Notes: a model not told the origin generated them from the letters alone. Shown: positions 48,568 to 56,952, numbered from the stretch's first letter. The stretch is DNA of 64,000 bases from Massilia pinisoli (GCF_024753285.1 NZ_JANUGW010000006.1:186001-250000); one strand, 5' to 3'. A program made the numbers and translations.

Positions 48568-49206
48568 TCAACCATTTTGCTGCTGAGGCTCCTGCTTCAA
48601 CTCGATCACGCGCGAGCCGCCATTCGGCCCCGGGAACCCTTCGAACGCGCTCTGCACGAGCGCCGGCATCACGACCGGCGTCGACATCTGCCGGCTCACG
48701 TTGCGCACGGTGACGTCGAACAGGCGCTTGCCGTCCGCCGCCGATGCGATCGAGATCTGCACCTGGCGGTGGTAGCGGTGCTCCTCCTGCACGTCATACG
48801 CGGGGAACGGGCCCCACAGCGGGTCGTAGAACGGGCTGTACCAGCCGCCCCAGTAGCGCCGGCGCCATCCCATGTAGGCGAAGCGGGGCGAGTACATCGG
48901 CTCGAACGTGGGATAGATGACCTGCGTGGGCACGTCGATCGTGGAGAAGCGCATCGACACCTTCAGCGCGGGCGCCTGTTGCGACTCGTGAAAGCCGAGG
49001 CGGGCAAGCTGGGCGCGCACGAGGTTTTCGTAGCTCTGCAGCTCCAGCGTGTTGTCCTGCGGCGGCGGCGCCTCGAACGCGTAGCTCTTGTCGGGCAGCT
49101 GGGCGGGCCATTGGTTGAAGGTCGTGACATCGCTGCGGATCGTCGTCGCACAGCCGCCCAGCAACAGGCTCAGCGATGCGACCGCGGCGATCAAGGTGCG
49201 TTTCAT
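48568..49206 (-). CDS. DUF4136 lipoprotein
   Basis: 212 residues from the ATG at 49206, with GGAG six bases upstream. The signal peptide ends in the lipobox LLGGCAT, so the protein is lipid-anchored. DUF4136 features follow: FNQWPAQLPDKSYAFEAPP, the segment ENLVRAQLARLGFHES, and an aromatic stretch WRRRYWGGWYSPFYDPLWG. The family is common in outer membranes of proteobacteria with no established function. Confidence 0.86.
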   Translation of the reverse strand: MKRTLIAAVASLSLLLGGCATTIRSDVTTFNQWPAQLPDKSYAFEAPPPQDNTLELQSYENLVRAQLARLGFHESQQAPALKVSMRFSTIDVPTQVIYPTFEPMYSPRFAYMGWRRRYWGGWYSPFYDPLWGPFPAYDVQEEHRYHRQVQISIASAADGKRLFDVTVRNVSRQMSTPVVMPALVQSAFEGFPGPNGGSRVIELKQEPQQQNG

Positions 49207-49422
49207 GATGGACTCCATCGGTTCGGTATTCCCCTCGTTTCGGATTTCAATCCTGTAATCGGTCTTGTTCAGGAGACCATATTATTCCTGATGCGTGATG
49301 TTCGTCGATACATTTACGCGCGGTTACGGCGTGTACATGGCGATACAAAAGAAAGGTGGACGGAGCGCACGCGAAGCTGTTGGTAAAATAAGCATCCCAC
49401 CAACGGCTTTGCGGACCTGACC

Positions 49423-52080
49423 ATGCGCACCGATACGCCTCAGACCATCTACCGGAAGGATTACACCGCCCCCAGCTATCTGGTCGATACCGTGGAACTC
49501 GGCTTCGACCTCGACCCCGCCCGTACCGTCGTCGCGAACCGGATGACGGTGCGCCGCAATCCCGCCAGCGCCCAGCGTGAAATCGAGCTGTACGGCGAAG
49601 ACATCGAACTGGTGAGCCTGCGCCTGAACGGCCGGACGCTGGGCGAGGGCGACTACGTCATCGAGGGCACCCTGCTGCGCATCCCCAACGCGCCGGAAGA
49701 GGCGACGCTGGAAATCGAAACCATTTGCGTTCCGGAAAGCAATACTACACTCAGCGGCCTGTACACGTCCAACGGCAGTTTCTACACGCAGTGCGAGGCC
49801 GAAGGATTCCGCCGCATCACCTATTTCCCCGACCGCCCGGACGTGATGGCCCGCTACACCGTGATGCTGCGCGCCGACAAGGACAAGTACCCGGTGCTGC
49901 TGTCGAACGGCAACCTGATCGACGAAGGCATTCTCCCGGACGGCCGCCGCTACGCGCTGTGGGAAGATCCGTTCAAGAAGCCGTCGTACCTGTTCGCCCT
50001 CGTCGCCGCGCGCATCGTGTGCCAGGAGGAGGATTTCGAACTGGCCGACGGCCGGACGGCGCTGCTGCAGGTCTGGGTGGAAGAGGGCAACCTCGACAAG
50101 ACGGACTACGCGATGCAGTCGCTGAAGCACAGCATCCGCTGGGACGAAGAGCGCTGGGACCTGGAACTCGACCTCGACCGCTTCATGATCGTCGCCGTGG
50201 GCGACTTCAACATGGGGGCGATGGAAAACAAGGGCTTGAACATCTTCAACACGAAGTTCGTGCTCGCGAACCCGCGCGTCGCGACGGACGTCGATTTCCA
50301 GGGCATCGAGGCCGTCGTCGGCCACGAATACTTCCACAACTGGACGGGCAACCGCGTCACCTGCCGCGACTGGTTCCAGCTGTCGCTGAAGGAAGGCCTC
50401 ACGGTGTTCCGCGACCAGGAATTCTCGGCCGACATGATCGGCACGAACACGGGCCGCGCCGTCACCCGGATCGACCAGGTGCGCACGTTGCGCCAGGCCC
50501 AGTTCCCGGAAGACGCCGGCCCGATGGCGCACCCGGTTCGTCCCGACTCCTTCGTCGAGATCAATAATTTTTATACGGTGACCGTGTACGAGAAGGGCGC
50601 CGAAGTCGTGCGCATGTACCAGACCCTGCTGGGCCGCGACGGCTTCCGCAAAGGCATGGACCTGTACTTCGAGCGCCACGACGGCCAGGCCGTCACGTGC
50701 GACGACTTCCGCCTCGCGATGGCCGATGCGAACGGCCGCGACCTGACCTTGTTCGAGCGCTGGTACAGCCAGGCCGGCACGCCCGTCGTCCAGGCCGAGA
50801 CCCGCTGGGACGAGGCGGCGCGCACGTACACGCTGCGCCTCGTGCAGAGCTGCCCGCCGACGCCGGGCCAGCCGGAGAAGCTGCCGTTCCACATTCCCGT
50901 CGCCGTGGGCCTGCTGGGCCGGGACGGCCGCGACCTGCCGCTGACGGTCGACGGCAAAGACCATGGCACGACGGCAGTGCTGGAACTGACGGAAGCGGAC
51001 CAGACATTCACGTTCACGAACGTGGCGGAGCAGCCGACGCCGTCGATCCTGCGCGATTTTTCCGCGCCCGTGATCCTGAAATACGGCTACAACGACGCCG
51101 AACTGGTCCACCTGTTCAGCCACGACAGCGACCCCGTCAACCGTTGGGAAGCGGGCCAGCGCCTCGCGATGAGCCGCCTGCTGAAACTGTCCGGCCAGGT
51201 CGCGGCTGCCGGCAATGCCGATCCGAAGCTGGACGTGGACGACGTGTTCATCGACGCCATGCGCAAGATCCTCGCCGACGACACGCTCGACCCGGCCTTC
51301 CGCGAACAGGCGCTACTGTTGCCGTCGGAAACGATGATTGCGGACCAGCTGGACGTCGTCGATCCGCTCGCGATCCACACGGCGCGCCAGTTCGTTCGCG
51401 CCGCCATCGGCACCCGGCTGCGCGGCGAACTGGAGGCCCAGTACGACGCCAACCAGACGCCGGGCGAGTACAGCCCGGACGCGGCATCGATCGGCAAGCG
51501 CGCGCTGAAGAATCTGGCGCTGGCCTATCTGTGCGCGGCGCCGGACGACGCCAGTCTCGACCTGGCGCGGCGCCAGTTCGACGGCGCCACGAACATGACG
51601 GACCGCGCGGCCGCGCTGTCCGCGCTCGTGCATGCGCGCGCGCCCGCGGCCGGCGATGCCCTGCAGCGCTTCTACGACGAATTCCAGGGCGAGCCGCTGG
51701 TCGTCGACAAGTGGTTCGCGATGCAGGCGTCCGCCCCGACGACGGACGTGAACCGCGTGCGCGACCTCATGACGCACAAGGCCTTTACCTTGCGCAATCC
51801 GAACCGCGCGCGCAGCCTCGTGTCGACGTTCTGCGCTGGCAATCCGGTGGGCTTCCACGCGCCGGACGGCAGCGGCTACGCGTTCTGGGCCGAGCAGGTG
51901 ATCGCGCTCGACGCGCTGAACCCGCAGGTAGCCAGCCGCCTGGCCCGCGCGATGGACCGCTGGCGCCGCTACACGCCCGATTTGCAAGCCCAGATGAAGC
52001 GGGCGCTGCAGCAGGTGGCGGGGCAGGCAAAGCTGTCGAACGACGTGCGCGAGGTGGTGAGCAAGGCCCTTGCCAATTAA
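49423..52080 (+). CDS. pepN: Aminopeptidase N (M1 family)
   Basis: 885 residues, the PepN size. The exopeptidase motif GAMEN and the zinc site HEYFHNW (H301-E302 ... H305) with the downstream glutamate in LKEGLTVFRDQEF are intact. N-terminal beta domain, thermolysin-like core and a C-terminal helical domain. Cytoplasmic enzyme removing N-terminal residues from peptides. fbp follows after 27 bases. Confidence 0.96.
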   Translation: MRTDTPQTIYRKDYTAPSYLVDTVELGFDLDPARTVVANRMTVRRNPASAQREIELYGEDIELVSLRLNGRTLGEGDYVIEGTLLRIPNAPEEATLEIETICVPESNTTLSGLYTSNGSFYTQCEAEGFRRITYFPDRPDVMARYTVMLRADKDKYPVLLSNGNLIDEGILPDGRRYALWEDPFKKPSYLFALVAARIVCQEEDFELADGRTALLQVWVEEGNLDKTDYAMQSLKHSIRWDEERWDLELDLDRFMIVAVGDFNMGAMENKGLNIFNTKFVLANPRVATDVDFQGIEAVVGHEYFHNWTGNRVTCRDWFQLSLKEGLTVFRDQEFSADMIGTNTGRAVTRIDQVRTLRQAQFPEDAGPMAHPVRPDSFVEINNFYTVTVYEKGAEVVRMYQTLLGRDGFRKGMDLYFERHDGQAVTCDDFRLAMADANGRDLTLFERWYSQAGTPVVQAETRWDEAARTYTLRLVQSCPPTPGQPEKLPFHIPVAVGLLGRDGRDLPLTVDGKDHGTTAVLELTEADQTFTFTNVAEQPTPSILRDFSAPVILKYGYNDAELVHLFSHDSDPVNRWEAGQRLAMSRLLKLSGQVAAAGNADPKLDVDDVFIDAMRKILADDTLDPAFREQALLLPSETMIADQLDVVDPLAIHTARQFVRAAIGTRLRGELEAQYDANQTPGEYSPDAASIGKRALKNLALAYLCAAPDDASLDLARRQFDGATNMTDRAAALSALVHARAPAAGDALQRFYDEFQGEPLVVDKWFAMQASAPTTDVNRVRDLMTHKAFTLRNPNRARSLVSTFCAGNPVGFHAPDGSGYAFWAEQVIALDALNPQVASRLARAMDRWRRYTPDLQAQMKRALQQVAGQAKLSNDVREVVSKALAN

Positions 52081-52107
52081 ACGATTCCCACAAACTGAAG
52101 GAAGTCC

Positions 52108-53109
52108 ATGAAACGAGTCAGCCTGACGCAATACCTCGTCGAGGAACAGCGTCTCCACAGCAACATCCCCGCATCGCTGCGCCTCTTGATCGAGGTGGTG
52201 GCGCGCGCCTGCAAGACCATTTCCCACTCGGTCGGCAAGGGCGCGCTCGGCGACATCCTCGGCAGCGCGAACACGGAGAACATCCAGGGCGAAGTGCAGA
52301 AGAAACTCGACGTGATTTCCAACGAGATCCTGCTCGAGGCCAATGAATGGGGCGGCCACTTGGCGGCGATGGCGTCGGAAGAGATGGAATCGATCCATCC
52401 GATCCCGAATCGCTACCCGATGGGCGAATACATGCTGCTGTTCGACCCGCTGGACGGCTCGTCGAACATCGACGTCAACGTCTCGATCGGCACCATCTTC
52501 TCCGTGCTGAAGGCGCCGGAAGGCATGACGCAGCCGACGGAAGCCGACTTCATGCAGGCCGGCAGCCAGCAGGTCGCGGCCGGCTATGCCGTGTACGGCC
52601 CGCAGACGATGCTCGTGCTCACCACCGGCAACGGCGTCAACTGCTTCACCCTGGACCGCGAGATGGGCTCCTGGGTGCTGACGCAGAAGGACATGCAGAT
52701 TCCGGAAGAGACGAAGGAGTTCGCCATCAACATGTCGAACCAGCGCCACTGGCATCCGCCCGTCACGCGTTACGTCGACGAAATGTTGGCCGGCAAGACC
52801 GGTCCCCGCGGCAAGGATTTCAATATGCGCTGGATCGCGTCGATGGTGGCCGACGTGCACCGCATCCTGAACCGCGGCGGCATCTTCATGTACCCGGCCG
52901 ACCAGCGCGACCCGTCGCAGCCGGGCAAGCTGCGCCTGATGTACGAGGCGAACCCGATGGCGTTCATCGTCGAGCAGGCGGGCGGCGCCGCGACGGACGG
53001 CCGCCAGCGCATCCTCGACATCGCGCCGCAAAAGCTGCACCAGCGCGTGCCCGTGTTCCTGGGCTCGAAGAGCGAAGTGGAGCGCGTGACGAGCTACCAC
53101 CAGGAATGA
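52108..53109 (+). CDS. fbp: Class 1 fructose-1,6-bisphosphatase
   Basis: 333 residues. The metal-binding signature [13 protein letters not shown] and the C-terminal [21 protein letters not shown] show the family. It hydrolyses fructose-1,6-bisphosphate in gluconeogenesis. A GGAAGT stretch before the ATG is the ribosome-binding site. Probably co-transcribed with pepN. Confidence 0.96.
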   Translation: MKRVSLTQYLVEEQRLHSNIPASLRLLIEVVARACKTISHSVGKGALGDILGSANTENIQGEVQKKLDVISNEILLEANEWGGHLAAMASEEMESIHPIPNRYPMGEYMLLFDPLDGSSNIDVNVSIGTIFSVLKAPEGMTQPTEADFMQAGSQQVAAGYAVYGPQTMLVLTTGNGVNCFTLDREMGSWVLTQKDMQIPEETKEFAINMSNQRHWHPPVTRYVDEMLAGKTGPRGKDFNMRWIASMVADVHRILNRGGIFMYPADQRDPSQPGKLRLMYEANPMAFIVEQAGGAATDGRQRILDIAPQKLHQRVPVFLGSKSEVERVTSYHQE

Positions 53110-53168
53110 TTTTGGCCTGTCCTGCATAAAATTGCCGAGTCGGACTAGCAAGTTTGCGAAGTTGTTGT

Positions 53169-53174
53169 TAGAAT
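53169..53174 (+). promoter_or_regulatory. Candidate -10 box of the tRNA-Thr transcript
   Basis: TAGAAT is followed by the GC-rich discriminator GCGGGC, a layout typical of stable-RNA promoters. The -35 region is weak. It would drive a transcript through the decayed tRNA copy and the intact tRNA-Thr to the terminator at 53531. Confidence 0.4.
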
Positions 53175-53204
53175 GCGGGCTCCTTCGCGCTGCAGCTCAT
53201 CTGG

Positions 53205-53485
53205 ATGAGCAAGCAAGCGATGGCCTTCGGGCCGCCAGCAGTCTGATGGCAGGTAATGCAGGCACAGGTTAAACGGTAGTACAGGTTTAGCCGCTGTAGC
53301 TCAGTCGGTAGAGCAGCGCATTCGTAATCGGAGCGCTGCTTTAAGGATCCAGAGCAAAACAGTAAGCAGAACAAGGCTTTAGGGCCGCCAGCAGTCTGAT
53401 GGCAAGGTAGTGCAGACACAGGTTAAACAAGTTTCTAGGTTTAGCCGCTGTAGCTCAGTCGGTAGAGCAGCGCATTCGTAATGCG
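53205..53485 (+). repeat. Tandem duplication of the tRNA-Thr leader and 5' half (two units, about 153 bases apart)
   Basis: Unit 1 (about 53205-53328) and unit 2 (about 53358-53482) share GGGCCGCCAGCAGTCTGATG, the word ACAGGTTAAAC, AGGTTTA, and the first 39 bases of the tRNA. The leaders differ at scattered positions while the tRNA 5' halves are identical. Just upstream (53187-53210) a further tRNA-like D-arm, AGCTCATCTGGATGAGC, suggests still older remains. Confidence 0.75.
53290..53356 (+). pseudogene. Decayed tRNA-Thr copy
   Basis: The first 39 bases, through the anticodon loop TTCGTAA, equal those of the intact tRNA-Thr at 53444. From 53329 on the sequence departs (CGGAGCGCTGCTTTAAGG), so no anticodon stem closure, T-arm or acceptor pairing can form. 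The trailer AAAACAGT that follows the intact tRNA reappears at about 53356, showing that the whole gene was once duplicated. Confidence 0.75.
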
Positions 53486-53519
53486 AAGGTCACCAGTTCG
53501 ATTCCGGTCAGCGGCACCA
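53444..53519 (+). tRNA. tRNA-Thr (anticodon CGT)
   Basis: 76 bases with CCA encoded. Acceptor arm GCCGCTG pairs with CAGCGGC, the D-arm is GCTC/GAGC, and the anticodon loop TTCGTAA gives CGT, reading ACG. The T-loop is TTCGATT. The T-stem (ACCAG against CCGGT) has one A-C mismatch at positions 52/62. It is followed at once by a terminator and then by the accessory island. Confidence 0.95.
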
Positions 53520-53530
53520 AAACAGTGAGA

Positions 53531-53558
53531 AGGGCCACCCAGCAGGGTGGCCCTTTTT
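53531..53558 (+). terminator. Rho-independent terminator of tRNA-Thr
   Basis: AGGGCCACCC (53531-53540) pairs with GGGTGGCCCT (53545-53554) across a four-base loop and runs into five T residues. It starts 12 bases after the tRNA CCA end. Confidence 0.9.
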
Positions 53559-53645
53559 GCTTCCGAAGAGCTGATGGAACGCTTATTTGTTGGCAATTTT
53601 GTATGAAAGACTGCTAATATCCTAGCGGAAAGGGTGTTTTCATGA

Positions 53646-54143
53646 ATGCCCTATGAAGGATCAGTAACCGAGAAAAAAATGGCTCAGCCCGACTTTCCAG
53701 CTCTGTTGCAGCCTGGTTTGCACAACATGACCCTCCCTGAGTTACACGCGTTAGCCGTTGCACCGTTCGAAGCTGATCAGCGGCGCCATGAACTCTACGA
53801 GCGTCTCCTCGCTTGGGTTGGCGCACTCCAAGGTTTAGGTTTAGGTGGTACGCTATGGCTAGATGGGTCTTTTCTGACGCAGAAGCCTAGGCCGGGAGAC
53901 ATTGACTGCGTACTCTGGAGCCCGTATTGGGTGAACGGCAACGCGAACACTAACCCAGCCGTGCAACAGCAGATATCGCATTTGTTTGATCACGCGGCAG
54001 CGGAGAGCCTCTTCAATCTTGACCTTTATGTTGAGATGCCGGCACAAGATGAGGTTTTTCATCGTGAGGCATACTGGCGGGGTGTTTTGGGGTTTAGTCA
54101 TGACAGAATTACGGCGAAAGGTTTCGCGGAGGTGAACATATGA
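53646..54143 (+). CDS. Minimal Pol-beta-type nucleotidyltransferase-like protein (DUF6932-like)
   Basis: 165 residues if started at the ATG at 53646; the ATG at 53679 (MAQPDFPALL) is an alternative, and neither has a strong ribosome-binding site. The core LWLDGSFLTQKPRPGDID fits the nucleotidyltransferase pattern G-S-x9-D-h-D, and NLDLYVE could supply the third acidic residue. It resembles DUF6932 proteins as I remember them. Such small enzymes often act as regulators or antitoxins that modify a partner. It overlaps the next gene (ATGA), is AT-rich for this genome and lies just after tRNA-Thr. The substrate is unknown. Confidence 0.7.
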   Translation: MPYEGSVTEKKMAQPDFPALLQPGLHNMTLPELHALAVAPFEADQRRHELYERLLAWVGALQGLGLGGTLWLDGSFLTQKPRPGDIDCVLWSPYWVNGNANTNPAVQQQISHLFDHAAAESLFNLDLYVEMPAQDEVFHREAYWRGVLGFSHDRITAKGFAEVNI

Positions 54144-55054
54144 GCACCAAATTCCTGCGTGAGCACGCTGACTCGCTGTCTGAACATGCGAAGCAAACTG
54201 CAGAGCGTGCTCGTGCTAATCCTGATGACTTTCTCCTTCAATTAGCCGCGAAAAACCAGGATCAGTTTGCTCAAAGCGTAAAGCATGAGCTTCTAATCGA
54301 AGAAGCGGCCGAAGCCGGAGAACTTGTAGATCTTCGCCTCATTGGTCCCCGAGCAAACGGCAGCATCTCGCTCGATTGGTTTATTGCAGCGATGGAGCCC
54401 TTATCCAAAGCCTGGAAGCTCGCTGCACATAGATTGCGTTATGGAAACGAGGCTGGACGCGGCGTTGGCCAAGATGTAGTAAGTGCCCTCAATTTAAAGC
54501 TTGCGGGGCTTAGTTATGGGTCCACGCGTATTTTCGTCACCGGTAATGCGTTACCTGACCTAACGGGAGAAAGTCTGCTTCAGGCCACCCTCACGCAGAC
54601 GTTTCGTCTTCTGAATTCGCATCAAGACGAGTTTTATGACGCGGTTGATGCAGTTGGAGGAAAGTCTGCTCATCAGCTTAGCGAGTTTATGAGGGTATTG
54701 GATGGTGCAGGGTTAGCTGCGCAGTTTACTTGGCAGTCTTCCCGCGGACGGCAATTTTGGGAGGGCTGTCCAGACGAAATAACCCGTATCCGTTCATTGT
54801 TGGACACTATTCGTGAACCAGAACGGTATGAAGAAATTTTGTTGGGTAGTGTCGCCAGCATCACCGATACTGGACGGCTTGATATTCGTACTGATGATGG
54901 TAAAATTTCTATCAGATTCCCGCTTAGTTTAACCGACCAAGTGCAGCGCCTGACAATCACCTCGATGGCACGTATTAAGGTCGAGACGGCTAAATATTGG
55001 GATTCCGTTGCTAGGAAAGACATCTATAAGCGACAGCTTATAGCTGTTGAGTAA
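54140..55054 (+). CDS. Partner protein of the nucleotidyltransferase cassette, unknown function
   Basis: 304 residues, translationally coupled to the upstream gene by an ATGA overlap. No signal peptide or membrane helix. The N-terminal 60 residues are helical and charged (LREHADSLSEHAKQTAERAR); a middle part includes LDWFIAAMEPLSKAWKLAAHR; the C-terminal 70 residues look like a small beta-barrel (VASITDTGRLDIRTDDGK ... RIKVETAKYW). I do not recognise the family. The strict coupling suggests the two proteins act together, possibly as a defence or toxin-antitoxin module. Confidence 0.65.
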   Translation: MSTKFLREHADSLSEHAKQTAERARANPDDFLLQLAAKNQDQFAQSVKHELLIEEAAEAGELVDLRLIGPRANGSISLDWFIAAMEPLSKAWKLAAHRLRYGNEAGRGVGQDVVSALNLKLAGLSYGSTRIFVTGNALPDLTGESLLQATLTQTFRLLNSHQDEFYDAVDAVGGKSAHQLSEFMRVLDGAGLAAQFTWQSSRGRQFWEGCPDEITRIRSLLDTIREPERYEEILLGSVASITDTGRLDIRTDDGKISIRFPLSLTDQVQRLTITSMARIKVETAKYWDSVARKDIYKRQLIAVE

Positions 55055-55097
55055 GGTACCCAAAATAGCTGTCAAAGGACATTGAGCCAAATGCGCA

Positions 55098-55126
55098 AAA
55101 AAGGGCCACCTTAACGGTGGCCTTTT
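55098..55126. terminator. Bidirectional terminator after the two-gene cassette
   Basis: GGCCACC (55104-55110) pairs with GGTGGCC (55116-55122); TTTTT follows on the plus strand, and the A-run before it gives T residues on the minus strand. It serves the cassette and the convergent gene at 55148. Its stem is almost the same as that of the tRNA terminator at 53531. Confidence 0.85.
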
Positions 55127-55147
55127 TCATAATCGCTTCGGAAACGA

Positions 55148-55636
55148 TTAGTCTTTGTTAGAGAACACTAGAGTTGCTGCTGAACGTTCCGTCACCGGGC
55201 GCTGACGCCCAGGTACCTGAGCCCCATCCTTACGCATTTTGCACGCATACCATCTGACTGACTTAGGGGTGGTCTGCGCACCTAAGATTTGGGTATTGAC
55301 CATCTCGGCGATAACAACATATGGATAGCCCGCGGCATCAAGCAGAAGCTCGCGTGCGAGGCGTCCGATGCCCCTGCCAATTGGCTTCTTTTTGGCTTCC
55401 GATAGCTCGGCTATTGTCTCGGTGGTCTTGACCTGCTGCCGGACATCTTGCTCGGCCAGATCGTTCGTTGTGGCTGGACAGAGCGCGGCGAGGTCGATGT
55501 TGCTGACTGCGGCGAGGGCCTCTATCCGAGCGATTAGCTTAGCCTTAGTGGCGAATGACTTCGGTCCGGCCGATGTCTGTGCAATTGAGTTGTGTAGGGC
55601 CAAGAGTGACTTTGTGCTCATCCCCTGCAGATTCAT
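55148..55636 (-). CDS. Phage-type protein with C-terminal DNA-binding-like domain
   Basis: 162 residues, with AGGGAGAG about 5 bases before the ATG at 55636. The N-terminus (STKSLLALHNSI ... FATKAKLIARIEAL) and the C-terminal part (LARELLLDAAGYPYVVIAEMV ... KSVRWYACKMRKDG) match a pattern I know from small phage and island proteins, where the latter looks like a winged-helix or HTH fold. Exact role unknown. Convergent with the nucleotidyltransferase cassette. Confidence 0.65.
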   Translation of the reverse strand: MNLQGMSTKSLLALHNSIAQTSAGPKSFATKAKLIARIEALAAVSNIDLAALCPATTNDLAEQDVRQQVKTTETIAELSEAKKKPIGRGIGRLARELLLDAAGYPYVVIAEMVNTQILGAQTTPKSVRWYACKMRKDGAQVPGRQRPVTERSAATLVFSNKD

Positions 55637-55787
55637 AATGCTCTCCCTTGTGGTTGACGGGTGAAAACATTAGGTCATGTTTTGCTGGATTTGGGAGCGC
55701 TCTGTTATTGAAAATATGGGTGGTGACCTCAAGTGCAGTTTTCGCCTGCGCAGGTGGCGGTATCGATAAATTTTCATGGAGAAATTT

Positions 55788-56042
55788 ATGAGTACTTTTT
55801 CCCGTATTATGGCCAACCCAACTGGTATGGCGCGCTTAGTAACGAACTATGCTCGAGTTAAGGAACTCCAGCAAAAAATGTCACTTGACGACATTGCTGA
55901 CGTTTTTGACGAAGACCGAAGAGAACTTAAAACATTTGTTGAGTATGCCGATGCATTAGTCTCCGGCGAAAAATCGCTGTCGCTCGACATTACCACCAAG
56001 AGTAAAGAGGCATTTGAGCAGGTTGCATCAGCATTGAAGTGA
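55788..56042 (+). CDS. Small island protein of unknown function
   Basis: 84 residues from the ATG at 55788, preceded by GGAG at a 6-base distance; an ATG 12 bases earlier lacks one. Soluble, helical and charged, with LDDIADVFDEDRRELKTFVEYADAL. No family recognised. Divergent from the gene at 55636 and convergent with the membrane protein gene at 56141. AT-rich for the genome. Confidence 0.55.
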   Translation: MSTFSRIMANPTGMARLVTNYARVKELQQKMSLDDIADVFDEDRRELKTFVEYADALVSGEKSLSLDITTKSKEAFEQVASALK

Positions 56043-56077
56043 TTGCGTACAAACTGTCGATCAGAATGCCAGAAAGG

Positions 56078-56114
56078 ATAAGGGCATGAATTCAAAAGAA
56101 TTTCATGCCCTTAT
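56078..56114. terminator. Long hairpin between convergent island genes
   Basis: ATAAGGGCATGAA (56078-56090) pairs with TTCATGCCCTTAT (56102-56114), extended by TTC/GAA with a single-base bulge around an AAAA loop. No long T-run follows on either strand, but it sits between two convergent stop codons and probably limits read-through. Confidence 0.6.
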
Positions 56115-56140
56115 ATCATCGTAAGCACGGCGTAATAACA

Positions 56141-56599
56141 TTAGTCAATAAGTCGTACGCCATTCAATGTGTCAGCCTGACCAATTTTTCTATTTGCCGG
56201 GTCATAAAAATAGATATTGCGTGGGGTGCCATGTAGGATCATATCAGTATCAGCGATGGTTCGGATGTACTGTAAACGCTGGTCTGGACTTTCAATATAT
56301 ATCTTCATCTCGACAACTAGGTGCGACCCTTCCTCGTAAATTTTTGAATCCTGCTGGACCATCGCCATCACTTCTTTAGCAGCGGCCGCCTTTGACTGGC
56401 CCCACTTTGCTACCGGGTCGTAGGCGGGCTGGTCTACATGACCAGCTGGATTTGGTGGTCTATTGTCTTCCGCAGGGACTTCTGTAAGACGTAGCAGTCC
56501 TGATATGCCTACCCCTGCTACTGTCAGCACTGCAAGCCGGCCGTACAAGGGCAGGCGCCAATAGGACCATCTGAGCCGTGTCAGCATCGAGACATTCAT
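56141..56599 (-). CDS. Single-pass membrane protein of unknown function
   Basis: 152 residues from the ATG at 56599, which follows GGGAGG at a 5-base distance; an upstream in-frame ATG has no such site. A basic N-terminus is followed by one transmembrane helix (RLAVLTVAGVGISGLL, about 22-38), then a soluble domain outside the membrane with a Pro-rich linker (PAEDNRPPNPAGH). No family recognised. It is divergent from the XRE regulator across palindromic operator-like sites and may be under its control. Confidence 0.6.
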   Translation of the reverse strand: MNVSMLTRLRWSYWRLPLYGRLAVLTVAGVGISGLLRLTEVPAEDNRPPNPAGHVDQPAYDPVAKWGQSKAAAAKEVMAMVQQDSKIYEEGSHLVVEMKIYIESPDQRLQYIRTIADTDMILHGTPRNIYFYDPANRKIGQADTLNGVRLID

Positions 56600-56621
56600 A
56601 AAGCCTCCCAGTGAACGTTTG

Positions 56622-56668
56622 CGGTACATGTACCGTGGATCTATGTGCATCATATCGAGAATGATGCA
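56622..56668. promoter_or_regulatory. Two palindromes between the XRE gene and the divergent membrane-protein gene
   Basis: CGGTACATGTACCG (56622-56635) is a perfect 14-bp palindrome. TGCATCAT (56646-56653) and ATGATGCA (56661-56668) form a perfect inverted repeat around seven bases. Both lie in the short divergent gap and at the 5' end of the XRE gene, where an autoregulating repressor would bind. Confidence 0.5.
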
Positions 56669-56914
56669 TGCGTGCCAAATCTCTCGAAAAATCGGCAGGA
56701 CCCTGCGCTGACCTCCCTTGGTCAGGCGATCCGCCGTGTACGGCTGGATAAAGGTATATCTCAGGAGAGGCTCGCTTTGTTGGCAGAGCTAGACCGAAGC
56801 TACGTTGGACGAGTGGAGCGAGGTGATAACAATGTCGCGCTCCTTACGTTAATAAAGCTAGCCGGTGCATTAGGTATGCACGCCTCAGACCTGCTTTCTG
56901 AGGCGAACCTCTGA
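56645..56914 (+). CDS. XRE-family HTH transcriptional regulator
   Basis: 89 residues from the GTG at 56645. The HTH spans about residues 25-80: LGQAIRRVRLDKGISQERLALLAELDRSYVGRVERGD. A second GTG at 56672 would remove nine residues and leave the inverted repeat entirely upstream of the coding region; that start is attractive but has no clear ribosome-binding site. A small single-domain repressor of this type usually controls an island's lysogeny-like state or a toxin-antitoxin-like pair. Confidence 0.82.
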   Translation: MHHIENDACVPNLSKNRQDPALTSLGQAIRRVRLDKGISQERLALLAELDRSYVGRVERGDNNVALLTLIKLAGALGMHASDLLSEANL

Positions 56915-56952
56915 TACTTGATCAGTGGGTAGAGTTTGGTAGGTCCTTGAAA

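Noticed and set aside
53290..53356. First tRNA-Thr copy as a functional tRNA
   Set aside because: The 3' half cannot form the anticodon stem, T-arm or acceptor stem.
53168..53419. Minus-strand 83-codon frame across the tRNA repeats
   Set aside because: It contains the same peptide twice because it translates the tandem repeat; no ribosome-binding site.
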